Assembly (NCBI GenBank): GCA_900543105.1
Contig: UQQA01000031.1
Location: 1 to 20,896 of the forward strand
Reading direction: 5' to 3'
Origin: an uncultured Ruminococcus sp.
GTDB lineage: Bacteria; Bacillota; Clostridia; Oscillospirales; Ruminococcaceae
DNA length: 20,896 bases
Shown: positions 14,408-20,896 of the stretch, in pieces
How positions within the stretch are numbered: the first letter of the stretch is position 1
How the letters are laid out: each line of letters opens with the position of its first letter
Notes under the pieces: generated by a model
Told to the model about the DNA's origin: nothing
Database searches by the model: none
The model's input: the letters and a program-made list of their open reading frames with translations, nothing else
Program-made: the position numbers and the translations under genes

Positions 14408-15472
14408 TTAATCGTATTTTCTGAACTCAACGGTTGACAGAATATATTCAATTTCATCTGCATATTTGTCATACCAATCATTTGCATTGTTTAAAACCGC
14501 GCAGCCTTCATAATCGCCTTTCAAAAAAATATGATCCCATTGCTCCGAACAGAGATAAGTTCCCTCTGTTGCCGGATAGCCGTTAAACTCAGTCTCAATT
14601 TCGGAAAGCGCAGAATTGCTTACTTCAATGCCGCCTTTTGTGTATTCAAGTATGATACTTCCGTCTGCTTCGGTATTGGGTTTAAGACAAACGGAGATAC
14701 TGCTTGTGGGGTCATCGTCTGTCTGTATGGTTTCACAGCTCCAGTCATACGGCAGTTCAAAATCAACTCCGAAAGACGGTGTACACTGCGGTCTGACAGA
14801 CCAAGCTTCATATTTCATTATGGAATCATGAGGTTCGCTTGTTTCAAATTTTCTGAATTCAACAGTGGACAGAATATATTCAATTTCATCTGCATATTCA
14901 TCATACCATTCATTCGCATTGTTCAGAACCGCACAGCCCTCAAATTCATCGTTCAGCAAGATGAAATCCCACTTGTCCGAGCCGTCATAAGCCCCTTTTA
15001 CAGCCGAGTAGCCGTTGAAGTCAATGTTTTCTTGGTGAAGTCCCGTGCCGCAAAAGCCGATGCCGCCTTTTGTGTATTCAAGTATTATACGTCCATCTGC
15101 TTCGGTATTGGGTTTAAGATAGACGGATATACAGCTTGTGGGTTCATCATCTGTCTGTACGGTTTCATAGCTCCAATCATACGGAAGTTCAAAATCAACT
15201 CCGAAAGACGGCGTACACTGCGGTCTGACCGAACAAGCTTCGTATTGCATTTCATCATCGACCTCACTTATTTCCGCTGTCGATTCTTCCGTGTCGGCAA
15301 GTGTTATAGGATTCCCGTCAGCATCCCAATATTCCGCTCCGTCATAATCGCTCGGTACAGACACGCTTGTATCGGGAGTCTGTATTTCCGTTTTGCTTTC
15401 ATTGGAAATCTTTCCGCAGGCAGTGAGTAAAGATACAGCCGCCAATAATGCTATGATACTTTTAATCTTCAT
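14408..15472 (-). CDS. Lipoprotein with two tandem 135-residue repeats, function unknown
   Basis: The 354-residue product starts with a type II signal peptide: MKIK, a hydrophobic core and the lipobox LLTAC with C19 as the lipidated residue. An acidic, Ser/Thr-rich linker runs to about residue 74. Residues 75-209 and 219-353 are near-identical repeats of exactly 135 residues. Each opens with M-x-YEA-x-SVRPQCTPSFGVDFELPYDWS and ends with YADEIEYILSTVEFRK. The middle of each, TEADG-x-IILEYTKGGI, looks beta-rich. The protein probably sits on the outer face of the membrane. Cysteines are conserved within each repeat (RPQC and EGCAVLNNAN), so a disulphide is possible. AGGAGGG upstream at about 15480-15486, seven bases from ATG, supports the start. 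No terminator is evident before the pyr promoter. I cannot name a family. Confidence 0.85.
   Translation of the reverse strand: MKIKSIIALLAAVSLLTACGKISNESKTEIQTPDTSVSVPSDYDGAEYWDADGNPITLADTEESTAEISEVDDEMQYEACSVRPQCTPSFGVDFELPYDWSYETVQTDDEPTSCISVYLKPNTEADGRIILEYTKGGIGFCGTGLHQENIDFNGYSAVKGAYDGSDKWDFILLNDEFEGCAVLNNANEWYDEYADEIEYILSTVEFRKFETSEPHDSIMKYEAWSVRPQCTPSFGVDFELPYDWSCETIQTDDDPTSSISVCLKPNTEADGSIILEYTKGGIEVSNSALSEIETEFNGYPATEGTYLCSEQWDHIFLKGDYEGCAVLNNANDWYDKYADEIEYILSTVEFRKYD
14414..14818 (-). repeat. Second copy of the lipoprotein repeat (DNA level)
   Basis: This stretch encodes residues 219-353. It matches 14846-15250 at an offset of exactly 432 bases, and long runs are almost identical in DNA, for example around 14769-14800 versus 15201-15232. 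Confidence 0.85.
14846..15250 (-). repeat. First copy of the lipoprotein repeat (DNA level)
   Basis: This stretch encodes residues 75-209 and is the direct-repeat partner of 14414-14818. The least similar part lies after the KGGI motif (GFCGTGLHQENIDFNG here, EVSNSALSEIETEFNG in the other copy), which suggests a variable face. Confidence 0.85.
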
Positions 15473-15537
15473 TTATTTGCCCTCCTTGAATTATGCTTTC
15501 TGTTATATAAACAATCCAAGGCAGGATAATTTTTCAT

Positions 15538-15565
15538 TTTATATCAAAATAGGCGTTATTTACAA
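15538..15565 (-). promoter_or_regulatory. Possible promoter of the lipoprotein gene
   Basis: On the minus strand TTGTAA (15560-15565) and TATAAA (15538-15543) are 16 bases apart, about 65 bases before the ATG and just after the pflA terminator. Other AT-rich hexamers occur nearby, so the assignment is tentative. Confidence 0.4.
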
Positions 15566-15588
15566 ATTTGCAGGAGAAATTTTGTAAG

Positions 15589-15629
15589 AAAAAGCACTCT
15601 ATAAACCTTTTGATAGATTTATAGAGTGC
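15589..15629 (-). terminator. Intrinsic terminator after pflA
   Basis: A perfect 12-bp stem (15594-15605 with 15618-15629) with a 12-base loop is followed on the minus strand by TTTTT. It lies seven bases after the pflA stop and closes the pfl operon. Confidence 0.9.
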
Positions 15630-15636
15630 AATAGGT

Positions 15637-16374
15637 TTAAAGCGCACCGAGGATTTCCTTTGCTTCCTTTACTTCATCGGAAGTAGGTGTTGGAACACCC
15701 TCAAGTCCGTACTTTATGCCAAGGTTTTCCCATTTGAAAACGCCGAGCGTATGATAGGGGAGAACTTCAACACGGTCAACGGTTTTCAGCGTGTCGATGA
15801 AAGCTCTTGTCTTTTCGAGGTCAGCCTTATCGTTGGTAACTGTCGGAACAAGAACATATCTTATCCACATATGCTTGCCCTCGTCGGAGAGAAACTTTGC
15901 GAAGTCGAGTATGCTTTCGTTTGAGCAGCCCGTGAGTTCCTTATGCTTATCATTGTCGATCTCTTTTATATCAAGGAGAAAAAGGTCGGTGTACTTGATA
16001 AGCTCCTTGAACTTTGAAAACTGTGGTTCGGAACGAGTGAACGGCTGTCCCGAGGTGTCAAGACAGGTGTTCACACCGTGTTCCTTTGCAATTTTGAAAA
16101 GCTCGGTGACGAAATCTATCTGTAGAAGTGCTTCGCCGCCGCTTACGGTGATACCGCCGCCGCTTTTCCAGTAAGGCTTGTAGCGTGCAGCCTTTTCATA
16201 AGCCTCCTGCGGTGTGAATTCGCCCAAAAGTGCGGACGAACCCCAAGTATCGGGATTATGGCAATACTTGCAGCGCATAGGGCAGCCCTTTAAGAAGAAA
16301 ATATATCTTACTCCGGGACCGTCAGCCGAACCGAAGCTTTCAATTGAATGTACCTTACCTTTTATTTCGTTCAT
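15637..16374 (-). CDS. pflA: Pyruvate formate-lyase activating enzyme (radical SAM)
   Basis: This radical SAM enzyme abstracts a hydrogen from the glycine of PflB to make the active glycyl radical. The 245-residue product has the cluster motif CPMRCKYC with C31, C35 and C38, preceded by SFGSADGPGVRYIFFLKG, the PflA N-terminal signature. GGGITVSGGEALLQ is the SAM-binding GGE region, and LDTSGQPF and LLDIKEID match later conserved parts. The frame is open 12 codons further to 16410, but that stretch codes through the terminator hairpin. ATG 16374 follows AAAGGAAGTG at 16381-16390 and fits the conserved start. It stands 82 bases after pflB with an intrinsic terminator in between, so it probably relies on readthrough from the pflB promoter. 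Confidence 0.96.
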   Translation of the reverse strand: MNEIKGKVHSIESFGSADGPGVRYIFFLKGCPMRCKYCHNPDTWGSSALLGEFTPQEAYEKAARYKPYWKSGGGITVSGGEALLQIDFVTELFKIAKEHGVNTCLDTSGQPFTRSEPQFSKFKELIKYTDLFLLDIKEIDNDKHKELTGCSNESILDFAKFLSDEGKHMWIRYVLVPTVTNDKADLEKTRAFIDTLKTVDRVEVLPYHTLGVFKWENLGIKYGLEGVPTPTSDEVKEAKEILGAL

Positions 16375-16394
16375 CTTTTTCACTTCCTTTTTAG

Positions 16395-16426
16395 AAAAAA
16401 TGGCAGGCAAATTTCTTCGCCTGCCA
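16395..16426 (-). terminator. Attenuating terminator between pflB and pflA
   Basis: A perfect 8-bp stem, TGGCAGGC with GCCTGCCA (16401-16408 with 16419-16426, 10-base loop), is followed on the minus strand by six T residues. It lies 30 bases after the pflB stop and five bases before the pflA ribosome-site region. Partial termination would keep the activase below its substrate. Confidence 0.88.
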
Positions 16427-16456
16427 CTATATTATTTACAAACTTACGCCGATAAT

Positions 16457-18751
16457 TTATCTGGTAGCGTGGAATGTTCTGGAGATAACGTCATCCTGCT
16501 GTTCAGGTGTGAGGTCTACAAAACGTACAGCGTAGCCGGATACACGGATCGTGAAGTTAGCGTATTCAGGGTTCTTAGGATCAGCCTTGATCTTTTCGAG
16601 GATCTCTCTGCCAAATACGTTTACGTTGAGGTGGTGAGCGCCCTGATCAAAGTAACCGTCCATAACAGCAACGAGGTTGTCGATTCTTTCAGGCTTGTTG
16701 TTGCCAAGAGCCTCAGGGTTCATGGACTGAGTATTGGAAATACCGTCGAGAGCCCAAACGTATGGGATCTTAGCTGTGGAGTTAAGAGATGCAACAAGAC
16801 CGTTCTGCTCTGCGCCGTAAGATGGGTTAGCACCCGGAGCAAACGGAGCACCTGCCTTACGTCCGTCAGGAAGAGCGCCTGTAGCCTTACCGTAAACAAC
16901 GTTCGATGTGATAGTAAGGATAGATGTTGTAGGCTCGGAATTTCTGTATGTGTGTCTCTTCTTGATCATGTCAAGGAATGTCTTGAGGAGCCATACGCCG
17001 ATCTCGTCAGCTCTGTCGTCGTCGTTGCCGTATCTTGGGAAGTCGCCTTCGATCTGGTAATCAAGAGCAACGTCCTTAGCTACGCCGATAACTTCACCCT
17101 TCTTGTTCTTGATATCAACATCGCCGCGGACAACCTTTACCTTAGCGTACTTGATAGCGGAGAGGGAGTCGATAACGTGTGAGAAACCTGCGATACCTGT
17201 TGCAAATGTACGTCTTACGTCTGTATCGATAAGAGCCATTTCAGCAGCTTCGTAGTAGTACTTATCGTGCATATAGTGGATAAGGTTAAGTGTATTTACA
17301 TAGAGGCCGGCGAGCCAGTCAAGCATAACTGTGTACTTCTTGATAACTTCGTTGTAATCGAGGTATTCGGAAGTGATGCCCTTGTAAGCAGGTCCGATCT
17401 GTGTGCCGAGCTTTTCATCAACACCGCCGTTGATAGCGTAGAGAAGAGCCTTGGCAAGGTTTGCACGGGCACCGAAGAACTGGATCTCCTTACCTGTCTG
17501 TGTAGCGGATACGCAGCAGCAGATGGAGTAGTCATCGCCCCATACAGGCTTCATAACATCATCGTTCTCGTACTGGATCGAGCTTGTGTCGATAGAGATC
17601 TTAGCAGCGTACTTCTTGAATGTTGCAGGGAGAGCGGAAGAATAAAGAACTGTGAGGTTTGGCTCAGGGGAAGGTCCCATGTTTTCAAGAGTATGGAGGA
17701 AACGGAAGTCGTTCTTTGTTACCATAGAACGTCCGTCGCAGCCGATACCGCCGACTTCAAGTGTAGCCCATACAGGGTCACCGGAGAAGAGCTCGTTGTA
17801 GGATGGGATTCTTGCGAACTTGACCATTCTGAACTTCATGACCATGTGGTCGATGAGTTCCTGAGCTTCGGATTCTGTGAGGATACCAGCCTTGATATCT
17901 CTTTCGATGTAAATATCGAGGAATGTGGAAACACGACCAACGGACATTGCAGCACCGTTCTGTGTCTTGATAGCAGCGAGGTAGCCGAAGTAGAGCCACT
18001 GAACAGCTTCTCTTGCGTTCTTGGCAGGCTGAGAAATGTCGTAGCCGTAAACAGCAGCCATTTCCTTCATGCCCTTGAGAGCCTTGATCTGGTCTGTGAT
18101 CTCTTCACGAAGACGGATAACATCATCAGTCATTGTGCCGTCGCCTGTGTTAGCCTTGTCAGCTTCCTTTTCCTTGATGAGGAAGTCAATACCGTAAAGA
18201 GCAACTCTTCTGTAGTCGCCTACGATACGTCCACGGCCGTATGTATCGGGGAGACCTGTGATGATGTGGCTGTTTCTTGCAGCTCTGATCTCAGGTGTGT
18301 AAGCATCGAAAACGCCCTGGTTATGTGTTTTGTGATATTCGTTGAAGATCTGATCGTACTTAGGGTTGATCTTGTAGCCGTAGCTTTCAGCAGCCTGCTC
18401 TGCCATCTTGATGCCGCCGTAAGGCATGAATGCTCTCTTGAGAGGCTTGTCTGTCTGAAGACCGACTACCTTTTCGAGATCCTTCATGGATTCGTCGATG
18501 TATCCCGGACCGTAAGCTGTAAGACCTGTTACAACTTCTGTTTCGCAGTCGAGAACGCCGCCCTTGTTACGCTGTTCGATCATAAGTTCCTGGAGCTTGC
18601 CCCAAAGCTTGTTTGTAGCTTCTGTAGGACCTGCAAGGAAAGATTCGTCACCGTCATAAGGTGTGTAGTTCTTCTGAATGAAGTCTCTGACATCGATCTG
18701 CTCTTTCCAAAGTCTGCCTTCGAAGCCGTTCCACTGATCAAAATTAACCAT
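16457..18751 (-). CDS. pflB: Formate C-acetyltransferase (pyruvate formate-lyase)
   Basis: PflB cleaves pyruvate with CoA to acetyl-CoA and formate during anaerobic growth. The product has 764 residues, close to the usual 750-760. The catalytic cysteines are C412 and C413 in DYSICCCVS (407-415), where a third cysteine at 411 precedes the pair. FFGARANLAKALLYAINGG (425-443) follows as in known PFL. The glycyl radical site is G739 in RVSGYAVRF (736-744). TYRNSEPTTSILTITSNVVYG (601-621) is another conserved block. After the CCVS motif the usual P-M is replaced by A-T. AGGAGG at 18761-18766 is nine bases from ATG, behind a strong promoter. The enzyme is cytoplasmic and oxygen-sensitive once activated. 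pflA follows. Confidence 0.97.
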   Translation of the reverse strand: MVNFDQWNGFEGRLWKEQIDVRDFIQKNYTPYDGDESFLAGPTEATNKLWGKLQELMIEQRNKGGVLDCETEVVTGLTAYGPGYIDESMKDLEKVVGLQTDKPLKRAFMPYGGIKMAEQAAESYGYKINPKYDQIFNEYHKTHNQGVFDAYTPEIRAARNSHIITGLPDTYGRGRIVGDYRRVALYGIDFLIKEKEADKANTGDGTMTDDVIRLREEITDQIKALKGMKEMAAVYGYDISQPAKNAREAVQWLYFGYLAAIKTQNGAAMSVGRVSTFLDIYIERDIKAGILTESEAQELIDHMVMKFRMVKFARIPSYNELFSGDPVWATLEVGGIGCDGRSMVTKNDFRFLHTLENMGPSPEPNLTVLYSSALPATFKKYAAKISIDTSSIQYENDDVMKPVWGDDYSICCCVSATQTGKEIQFFGARANLAKALLYAINGGVDEKLGTQIGPAYKGITSEYLDYNEVIKKYTVMLDWLAGLYVNTLNLIHYMHDKYYYEAAEMALIDTDVRRTFATGIAGFSHVIDSLSAIKYAKVKVVRGDVDIKNKKGEVIGVAKDVALDYQIEGDFPRYGNDDDRADEIGVWLLKTFLDMIKKRHTYRNSEPTTSILTITSNVVYGKATGALPDGRKAGAPFAPGANPSYGAEQNGLVASLNSTAKIPYVWALDGISNTQSMNPEALGNNKPERIDNLVAVMDGYFDQGAHHLNVNVFGREILEKIKADPKNPEYANFTIRVSGYAVRFVDLTPEQQDDVISRTFHATR

Positions 18752-18839
18752 GTGTTTTTTCCTCCTGTTATTTAAATTCGTCGGTCAAAAACCGTATGTT
18801 GGCTACTGATTTTTGCCGATTCTTTTTGTTTACAAATAT

Positions 18840-18868
18840 ATTATAACACATTTTTTCCCTTTTTTCAA
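18840..18868 (-). promoter_or_regulatory. Promoter of the pfl operon
   Basis: On the minus strand TTGAAA (18863-18868) and a consensus TATAAT (18840-18845) are exactly 17 bases apart. The leader to ATG is about 80 bases and contains a small CGGT/ACCG hairpin at 18782-18794. The -35 box lies only 30 bases from the stop of the opp-linked gene. Confidence 0.88.
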
Positions 18869-18898
18869 TACCCTTTTTTAAAGTTTATTGGATTTTTT

Positions 18899-19300
18899 TT
18901 ACACTTGATAGAATAATATTGTAAAAACAATACCAACAGCCGTAACAACTGCTCCTATATAGAAGAGAAAACCATAACCATGTATTCCCTTTTTAGTTTC
19001 TTTATACTCAGCATATGTCATATTATCTTTTTTTGACATTGGTACAAGCATTTTAACCGCTCTTTTTACCATATATCCAAGCGCATCTAGTGACCCCTTG
19101 TTTGTTAGCATTATTAATAATCCCAACAAAACATAAATAAGACCTGGTATTGTGAAAGAGTCTGCAAGCATGCGATATTTTTCTTTTAGTTCAGTTTCTT
19201 TAAAGAAGTCTCTTAAACTTAAGTTAAGTAAAACAAAGCAAACAGCAATTATAGAAGCTATCGCATACTTAATTATGATTTTTACAGTTTCTTTTTTCAA
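18899..19300 (-). CDS. Small membrane protein, DUF3899-like, coupled to oppF
   Basis: The 133-residue product has about three membrane spans: near 7-27, 50-66 and 109-130, with a basic, charged loop between the last two (VKRAVKMLVPMSKKDN...ETKKGIHGYG). Length and pattern resemble the DUF3899 family, whose function is not known; this is recognition by eye. The start is TTG at 19300, which overlaps the oppF stop in TTGA, so translation is probably coupled; AAGGCGG upstream is a plausible ribosome site. Codon use is AT-rich like oppF. No good terminator follows the stop at 18899 before the pfl promoter. It may be an accessory of the transporter, by position only. Confidence 0.75.
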   Translation of the reverse strand: MKKETVKIIIKYAIASIIAVCFVLLNLSLRDFFKETELKEKYRMLADSFTIPGLIYVLLGLLIMLTNKGSLDALGYMVKRAVKMLVPMSKKDNMTYAEYKETKKGIHGYGFLFYIGAVVTAVGIVFTILFYQV

Positions 19301-20556
19301 TTGAAAAATTCCGCCTTATATTTTTCTTCTTCGGCATTATTGCAATAAACAAAATGACCTGGAGCAATCTCACGTAAAGATGGTTTATCAACCGAATAGT
19401 CATGTTCAACTAAAGGATTATAAGTAATTCTGACTCTTTTCTTTTCGTAAACTGGGTCAGGTAGTGGGATTGCGGAAAGAAGCGAACGAGTATATGGATG
19501 AACTGGATGATCAAATAACTCTTCTGAATTGGCAAGTTCTACTAATTTCCCATAATACATTACCCCAATACGATCAGAGAAGTATTTTACAACCGACAAA
19601 TCGTGAGCTATAAATAAAATTGTTAGTCCTAATTTATCGCGCAATTCGTTAAGTAGATTTATTACTTGGGCTTGAATTGATACGTCAAGAGCAGAAATTG
19701 GTTCATCCGCAATTATCATATCAGGATTCATAATAACTGAACGTGCAATACCTATTCTTTGACGTTGACCACCTGAGAATTCATGTGGGTATCTAGTAGC
19801 GTGTTCTTTTACAAGTCCAACTAATTCTAATATTTCATATACTCTTTGTTGTATATATTCTTTATCTTTAATGCCCTTTATTACAAGACCTTCAGAAATT
19901 ATTTCTTGAACTGTCATACGTGGATTTAAAGATGCTATTGGATCTTGGAAAATCATTTGAATTTGTGTTATTAATTTGCTTTTCTTAGCAGTTCTTAATT
20001 CATCTTTATATTTTTTACAAGCATCTTCATACTCTTTAGATCCTTTTTCAAGTTTAGCAAATATTTCTTGATATTTTTCTTCAACTTCTGCTACTAATTT
20101 ATCAGAATATTCTTTATTGCAATATTTTTGATCATATATACTACTTTTAATTAGTTTTTCATTTTCACTAATAATTGCATTGCGTTCACTTTTATATTGA
20201 CTTTTAAGTACTTGCAGTTCTTCGCTACTTAAACCTTTTTCGACTTCGGCTTTAATTTTTTCTTTGCAATCTAATTTAGCCTTCTTGATAGCCATCTTGT
20301 ATGAACGTGTACCTGCACCGATACGTTGACCTTTGAAATAAATGTCTCCAGAAGTAATATCATATAATTTGATGATTGATCTTCCTGTTGTCGTTTTACC
20401 ACAACCAGATTCACCTACTAACCCAAATACTTCTCCACGATATATTTCAAATGATACATCATCAACTGCTTTTAATTCCTTATTCCCCATTTTGAAATAT
20501 TGGCAAAGATGATCTACTTTTAATAAAACTTCACGATTTTCGTTAGTGTTGTTCAT
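19297..20556 (-). CDS. oppF: Oligopeptide ABC transporter ATP-binding protein with a long insertion
   Basis: OppF is one of two ATPases that power peptide import on the cytoplasmic face of the membrane. The 419-residue product has Walker A GESGCGKTT (48-56), Q-loop FQDP with Q204, signature SGGQ (261-264), Walker B IIADEP (281-286) and switch histidine H318. The C-terminal HPVHPYTRSLLSAIPLPDP (350-368) is typical of OppF/DppF. Between Walker A and the Q-loop, residues about 84-193 form a charged, Lys/Glu-rich insertion with predicted helical or coiled-coil character, which makes the protein about 100 residues longer than the common 310-330. The start overlaps oppD by 14 bases and has GGAGGAG just upstream. 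Codons are AT-rich relative to the rest of the window. DppF is an alternative name; substrate range is not deducible. Confidence 0.92.
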   Translation of the reverse strand: MNNTNENREVLLKVDHLCQYFKMGNKELKAVDDVSFEIYRGEVFGLVGESGCGKTTTGRSIIKLYDITSGDIYFKGQRIGAGTRSYKMAIKKAKLDCKEKIKAEVEKGLSSEELQVLKSQYKSERNAIISENEKLIKSSIYDQKYCNKEYSDKLVAEVEEKYQEIFAKLEKGSKEYEDACKKYKDELRTAKKSKLITQIQMIFQDPIASLNPRMTVQEIISEGLVIKGIKDKEYIQQRVYEILELVGLVKEHATRYPHEFSGGQRQRIGIARSVIMNPDMIIADEPISALDVSIQAQVINLLNELRDKLGLTILFIAHDLSVVKYFSDRIGVMYYGKLVELANSEELFDHPVHPYTRSLLSAIPLPDPVYEKKRVRITYNPLVEHDYSVDKPSLREIAPGHFVYCNNAEEEKYKAEFFN

Positions 20557-20896
20557 TATTATCTCCTCCTGCCTTCTTCATTCTTTCGATACGGTCTACA
20601 ATAATTTTTGGCATCTCTACCTTTGGTGCATTTGGATGCAATAACCAAGTAGCCGCATAATGGGTATCAGTAATTTTAAATAGCGGTGGTTGTTCTTCAA
20701 AATCAATTTTTAGGGCATATTTGTTACGTATCGCAAATGCATCTCCAACTGGTGGATATATCATGTTAGGCGGAGTACCAGGGATAGCCTCTAACTTTTC
20801 TTTGGTGTCTAAGTCTGGCATACTACTTAATAGAGCCCACGTATATGGGTGAGCAGGGGCATAGAATATTTCTTCACTTGTTCCATATTCTACAAT
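20543..20896 (-). CDS. oppD: Oligopeptide ABC transporter ATP-binding protein, C-terminal part (partial)
   Basis: The visible 117 residues run from the window edge to the stop. They begin IVEYGTSEEIFYAPAHPYTW and continue ALLSSMPDL, the OppD C-terminal signature after the ATPase core. GTPPNMIYPPVGDAFAIRN is the OppD/DppD C-terminal segment that in relatives includes the cysteine-rich iron-sulphur region; no such cysteine cluster is visible here. YALKIDFEEQPPLF and THYAATWLLHPNAP form the tail. A Met within the visible part is not a start, because the frame stays open to the edge with conserved sequence. The last codons overlap oppF by 14 bases. The Walker motifs lie outside the window. Confidence 0.92.
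   Translation of the reverse strand: MVEYGTSEEIFYAPAHPYTWALLSSMPDLDTKEKLEAIPGTPPNMIYPPVGDAFAIRNKYALKIDFEEQPPLFKITDTHYAATWLLHPNAPKVEMPKIIVDRIERMKKAGGDNNEQH

Noticed and set aside
14414..15250. CRISPR-like or satellite repeats in the lipoprotein gene
   Set aside because: There are only two long copies, in frame and at protein scale; there is no short repeat-spacer pattern.
16375..16410. N-terminal extension of pflA by 12 codons
   Set aside because: The extension is coded by the arm and T-run of the intergenic terminator, and the conserved PflA start is at 16374.
17267..18775. A 502-codon open frame on the plus strand, antisense to pflB
   Set aside because: It lies entirely opposite a secure gene, has no family resemblance, and is rich in Cys, Val and Leu as expected when a strongly biased coding strand is read backwards. 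Its opening is a result of codon bias in pflB.
20822..20896. Treating the last minus-strand frame as a small 92-residue gene starting at 20821
   Set aside because: The frame stays open to the window edge and the extra 25 codons match the conserved OppD C-terminal region, so it is a truncated oppD.

Overview
The window looks like a chromosomal segment of an anaerobic Gram-positive gut Firmicute of the Ruminococcus type (Oscillospiraceae or a close relative). This rests on strong AGGAGG ribosome sites, sigma-A promoters with 17-bp spacers, a PyrR-attenuated pyrimidine cluster, a pyruvate formate-lyase pair and an apparently cytosolic glycoside hydrolase. The genus is an inference from overall character; no sequence search was possible.

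Layout. (1) 1-3074, plus strand: the tail of rplA (ribosomal protein L1) and its terminator; then a GH26-like glycoside hydrolase behind a clear promoter with a perfect LacI/CcpA-type palindrome just after the predicted transcription start; then an AI-2E family membrane protein. These converge on the rest of the window at a shared 18-bp bidirectional terminator that contains both flanking stop codons. (2) 3114-14335, minus strand: de novo UMP synthesis genes. In transcription order they are pyrR-pyrC-pyrF-carA-carB, a GC-rich hairpin element, a membrane protein of unknown function, then pyrK-pyrD and an EamA/DMT transporter. The pyrR leader holds a recognisable PyrR binding loop and an attenuator terminator. 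pyrB and pyrE are not in the window. (3) 14408-15472, minus: a lipoprotein made of two tandem 135-residue repeats. (4) 15637-18868, minus: pflB and pflA with a good promoter, an intrinsic terminator between the two genes and another after pflA. (5) 18899-20896, minus: a conspicuously AT-rich block with the end of oppD, oppF carrying a long charged helical insertion, and a DUF3899-like membrane protein translationally coupled to oppF.

How the genes work together. CarAB makes carbamoyl phosphate, PyrC makes dihydroorotate, PyrDK oxidises it to orotate with NAD+, and PyrF makes UMP. PyrR senses UMP and closes the operon by stabilising the attenuator. PflA installs the glycyl radical on PflB for anaerobic pyruvate cleavage. 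OppDF would power peptide import.

I found no tRNA, rRNA, CRISPR array, transposase or phage gene, and no gene-free gap over 300 bases. I do not see a clearly new multigene system. The items most worth a second look are the composition break near 18.9 kb, the OppF insertion, the altered PyrR pyrophosphate loop, the GC-rich element after carB and the duplicated lipoprotein.
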